Below are positions 62,265-64,000 of a DNA stretch of 64,000 nucleotides, piece by piece. The translations under genes were made by a program, and so were the position numbers. The stretch is from contig NZ_VUMS01000002.1 in assembly GCF_009696065.1 (NCBI RefSeq), forward strand, positions 62,001-126,000, given 5' to 3'. The DNA comes from Oliverpabstia intestinalis. GTDB taxonomy: Bacteria > Bacillota > Clostridia > Lachnospirales > Lachnospiraceae. Below the pieces are notes generated by a model, which worked only from the letters and a program-made list of their open reading frames with translations, made no database searches and had not been told where the DNA came from. Position 1 is the stretch's first letter. The number at the start of each line of letters is the position of its first letter.

Positions 62265-63896
62265 CTAATGAAAACTCTTCAGCCAGTTTACCAGTGAATC
62301 ATGCCAGATGTTGTCAGCTACGGTCTTCTTCATCTGATCGGTCACCGGACCGTTTCCGGCCATCTTCTCAAGGATAGCCGCCTGAAGTTCGGATACCGTC
62401 ATCTCGTCCGGTGTTTTACTCCAATCTGTTTTCAAAGCAGTTGCATGCTCTGTTTTCTCTTCAAAGACAATGGTTTCATTTTCTGATGTCTTCTGCTCTT
62501 TTACGGTTACCGGTTTTACTTTTTTCATTATTGCAACCGGGACCGGAGTTTCGTTCTTCAACTGTTCTTCCGGAATCCAGATATCGCCGCTGTTCGCAGG
62601 AATCGTCACATGGATTCTTCCACCCTGTACTTCTGCCCGGTTACCGGAAAGTGCACCGATATATATGGCAGTATTACCTGCAGGCAGATTCATATCTGTG
62701 GCATTGTCATCGTTGTTGACGGTGACAATCACACGTACATTGTCCAGATCCCGTGCAAAAGCATATTGCCGGTTGGTAAGCATCAGTTCATAATATTTTC
62801 CATAGCTTAATGCCGGTGTGCCCTGACGGATCTTTCCGAGTGCAGCAATCAGCGCTGTACAGGGATTTTCAGTGACGGCATTTTTGTAATTTTCCAGATC
62901 CAGTGCCGGACGAAGGCTTACATCTGAGAATTTTTCTTTCTTTCCTTCAATTCCAAATTCCGATCCGTAATAAATACTCGGAATACCAGGCAGAGTATAC
63001 AACAATATATGGATCGGTGCAAAATGCGCTTTGTTGCTGAGTTTGGTATAGATCCGTTCTACATCATGATTGTCCACAAAATTGTAAAGATCCAGATCAC
63101 CCATATTCTGCAGATATTTAACGGTATGTGCGATTTCAAAATAATTATGGTCGTTATGCCCGCTGTACAGGGCTTTATGCAGAGCATAGTTTGTTACACT
63201 GTGCAGAGTATCGCCGTTAACCCAACGGCTGTAATCACCGTGGATAACCTCTCCCATGAGCCAGAAATCCTCTTTTACTTCATCAGCAGTACGGCGCAGG
63301 GCATGCATAAAGTCAAAATCCAGGACATCTGCAGCATCCAGACGAATACCATCAATATCAAATTCAGACACCCAGAAACGTATCACATCACAGATATAAT
63401 TCTGTACTTCCGGATTGCGCTGATTCAATTTTACCAGAAGATTATATCCTCCCCAGTTTTCGTAGGAAAAACCATCATTATACTCTGTGTTTCCGCAGAA
63501 ATTTACATTGCAATACCAGTTGACATAGCGGGAATGTTCCCGGTGTTCCTGGATATCTTTAAAAGCAAAGAAATCACGTCCGGTGTGATTGAAGACACCA
63601 TCGAAAATCACACGGATTCCTTTTTTATGGCAGGCAGCTACAAAGTTCGTAAGATCCTCATTGGTTCCCAGACGAGAATCCAGTTTCTTATAATCTGTAG
63701 TCTCATATCCATGTCCAACGCTTTCGAATAACGGACCGATATACAGTGCTGTACATCCAATCTTCTGGATATGATCGATCCATGGCAACAAGGTATTCAA
63801 CCGATGTGCCGGAGCACCATAGTCATTCTGTGCCGGAGCACCTGTAAGACCCAGGGGATAAATATGATAAAATATAGCTTCATTGTACCAACTCAT
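62265..63896 (-). CDS. GH13 family alpha-amylase-type glycosidase with C-terminal tail
   Basis: The 543-residue enzyme shows the GH13 set: FDGVFNHTG, nucleophile Asp187 (GIRLDAADV), acid Glu216 (MGEVIHG), and Asp278 (FVDNHDVERI). A beta domain ends near residue 435 (NSGDIWIPEEQ), followed by an approximately 60-residue Lys/Glu/Pro-rich stretch and a C-terminal helical region (about 500-543). No signal peptide, so cytoplasmic maltodextrin use is likely. AGAGGTG precedes the ATG. Confidence 0.9.
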   Translation of the reverse strand: MSWYNEAIFYHIYPLGLTGAPAQNDYGAPAHRLNTLLPWIDHIQKIGCTALYIGPLFESVGHGYETTDYKKLDSRLGTNEDLTNFVAACHKKGIRVIFDGVFNHTGRDFFAFKDIQEHREHSRYVNWYCNVNFCGNTEYNDGFSYENWGGYNLLVKLNQRNPEVQNYICDVIRFWVSEFDIDGIRLDAADVLDFDFMHALRRTADEVKEDFWLMGEVIHGDYSRWVNGDTLHSVTNYALHKALYSGHNDHNYFEIAHTVKYLQNMGDLDLYNFVDNHDVERIYTKLSNKAHFAPIHILLYTLPGIPSIYYGSEFGIEGKKEKFSDVSLRPALDLENYKNAVTENPCTALIAALGKIRQGTPALSYGKYYELMLTNRQYAFARDLDNVRVIVTVNNDDNATDMNLPAGNTAIYIGALSGNRAEVQGGRIHVTIPANSGDIWIPEEQLKNETPVPVAIMKKVKPVTVKEQKTSENETIVFEEKTEHATALKTDWSKTPDEMTVSELQAAILEKMAGNGPVTDQMKKTVADNIWHDSLVNWLKSFH

Positions 63897-63925
63897 GTGA
63901 ATGCACCTCTATTTCTACAATTTAT

Positions 63926-63950
63926 TTAACTGTTCAGTACCTTTGTGATC
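63926..63950. repeat. Dispersed palindromic repeat, core copy 9
   Basis: TTAACTGTTCAGTACC then TTTGTGATC. The left octamer matches copies 1 and 8; the right side has decayed. Confidence 0.45.
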
Positions 63951-64000
63951 ATAGTATATTTACTTTTATTATAATACCACACCTTCTTACAGAAATCCAG

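Noticed and set aside
1-64000. CRISPR array, prophage, transposase gene or tRNA cluster
   Set aside because: I saw no regularly spaced direct repeats, no phage structural or integrase genes, no transposase motifs and no cloverleaf-like sequence.

Overview
The window is a stretch of chromosome from a low-to-moderate GC Gram-positive anaerobe of the Clostridia, most likely Lachnospiraceae and possibly Blautia-like. This rests on gene content and gene order: yqfC-yqfD-phoH-ybeY, proB/proA with a DUF896 gene, the radical SAM pair TIGR03960/TIGR03936 upstream of RNase G, an L21-Prp-L27 operon, NfnAB, Rex next to an ABC-F gene, and a chorion-like Cys-rich peptide. Genus is an inference. Almost all of it is ordinary core genome. 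I see no rRNA, tRNA, CRISPR array, prophage or intact insertion sequence.

Layout. 1-182 is the end of lexA. 339-10458 is a long minus-strand block of translation and cell-growth genes: radical SAM pair, RNase G, CPBP protease, DegV, L21-Prp-L27, Obg, YhbY, NadD, YqeK, RsfS. 10459-13860 holds loosely spaced accessory genes (YjbR/MGMT fusion, phosphodiesterase, M14 peptidase) separated by repeats. 13861-16764 is a proline operon with inserted folate and DUF896 genes. 16870-22502 holds a BofC-like protein, a DUF3048 lipoprotein, ybeY-phoH, the sporulation genes yqfD/yqfC and a DUF2284 gene. 22628-27453 holds pdaA, rlmH, a DUF975 protein and the electron-bifurcating nfnAB pair. 27560-33231 holds a zinc-ribbon/TPR protein, ftsK/spoIIIE, uppP, a small zinc-ribbon protein and a TepA-like ClpP. 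33352-39522 holds yebC, a CNNM/CBS protein, a mazF-type toxin gene with no visible antitoxin, alr, the NAD(P)HX repair enzyme and rex. 39673-47980 holds an ABC-F protein, a divergent pair of subtilisin-like proteases, the Cys-rich peptide, an M18 aminopeptidase and a uracil permease. 48087-52869 holds two small unknown genes, then pgsA-rimO and rpoZ-gmk-remA-yicC. 53006-57205 holds rqcH and a P-type ATPase. 57503-63896 holds an isochorismatase-family hydrolase, a uridine-phosphorylase/ECF-transporter cluster and a GH13 glycosidase.

The less ordinary content is mostly intergenic. A dispersed palindromic repeat recurs in at least nine gaps. A roughly 125-bp MITE-like hairpin has solo ends elsewhere. 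A 215-bp element has 32-bp perfect inverted arms. A hairpin repeat occurs in two copies flanking rex/abcF. An 18-codon ORF sits between a strong ribosome binding site and a terminator. An 18-bp perfect palindrome lies in front of the solitary mazF. No clearly new multi-gene system stands out. The best leads are these repeats, the mini-ORF, the orphan toxin, the nucleoside-ECF cluster and the two-gene unknown operon at 48087-48734.
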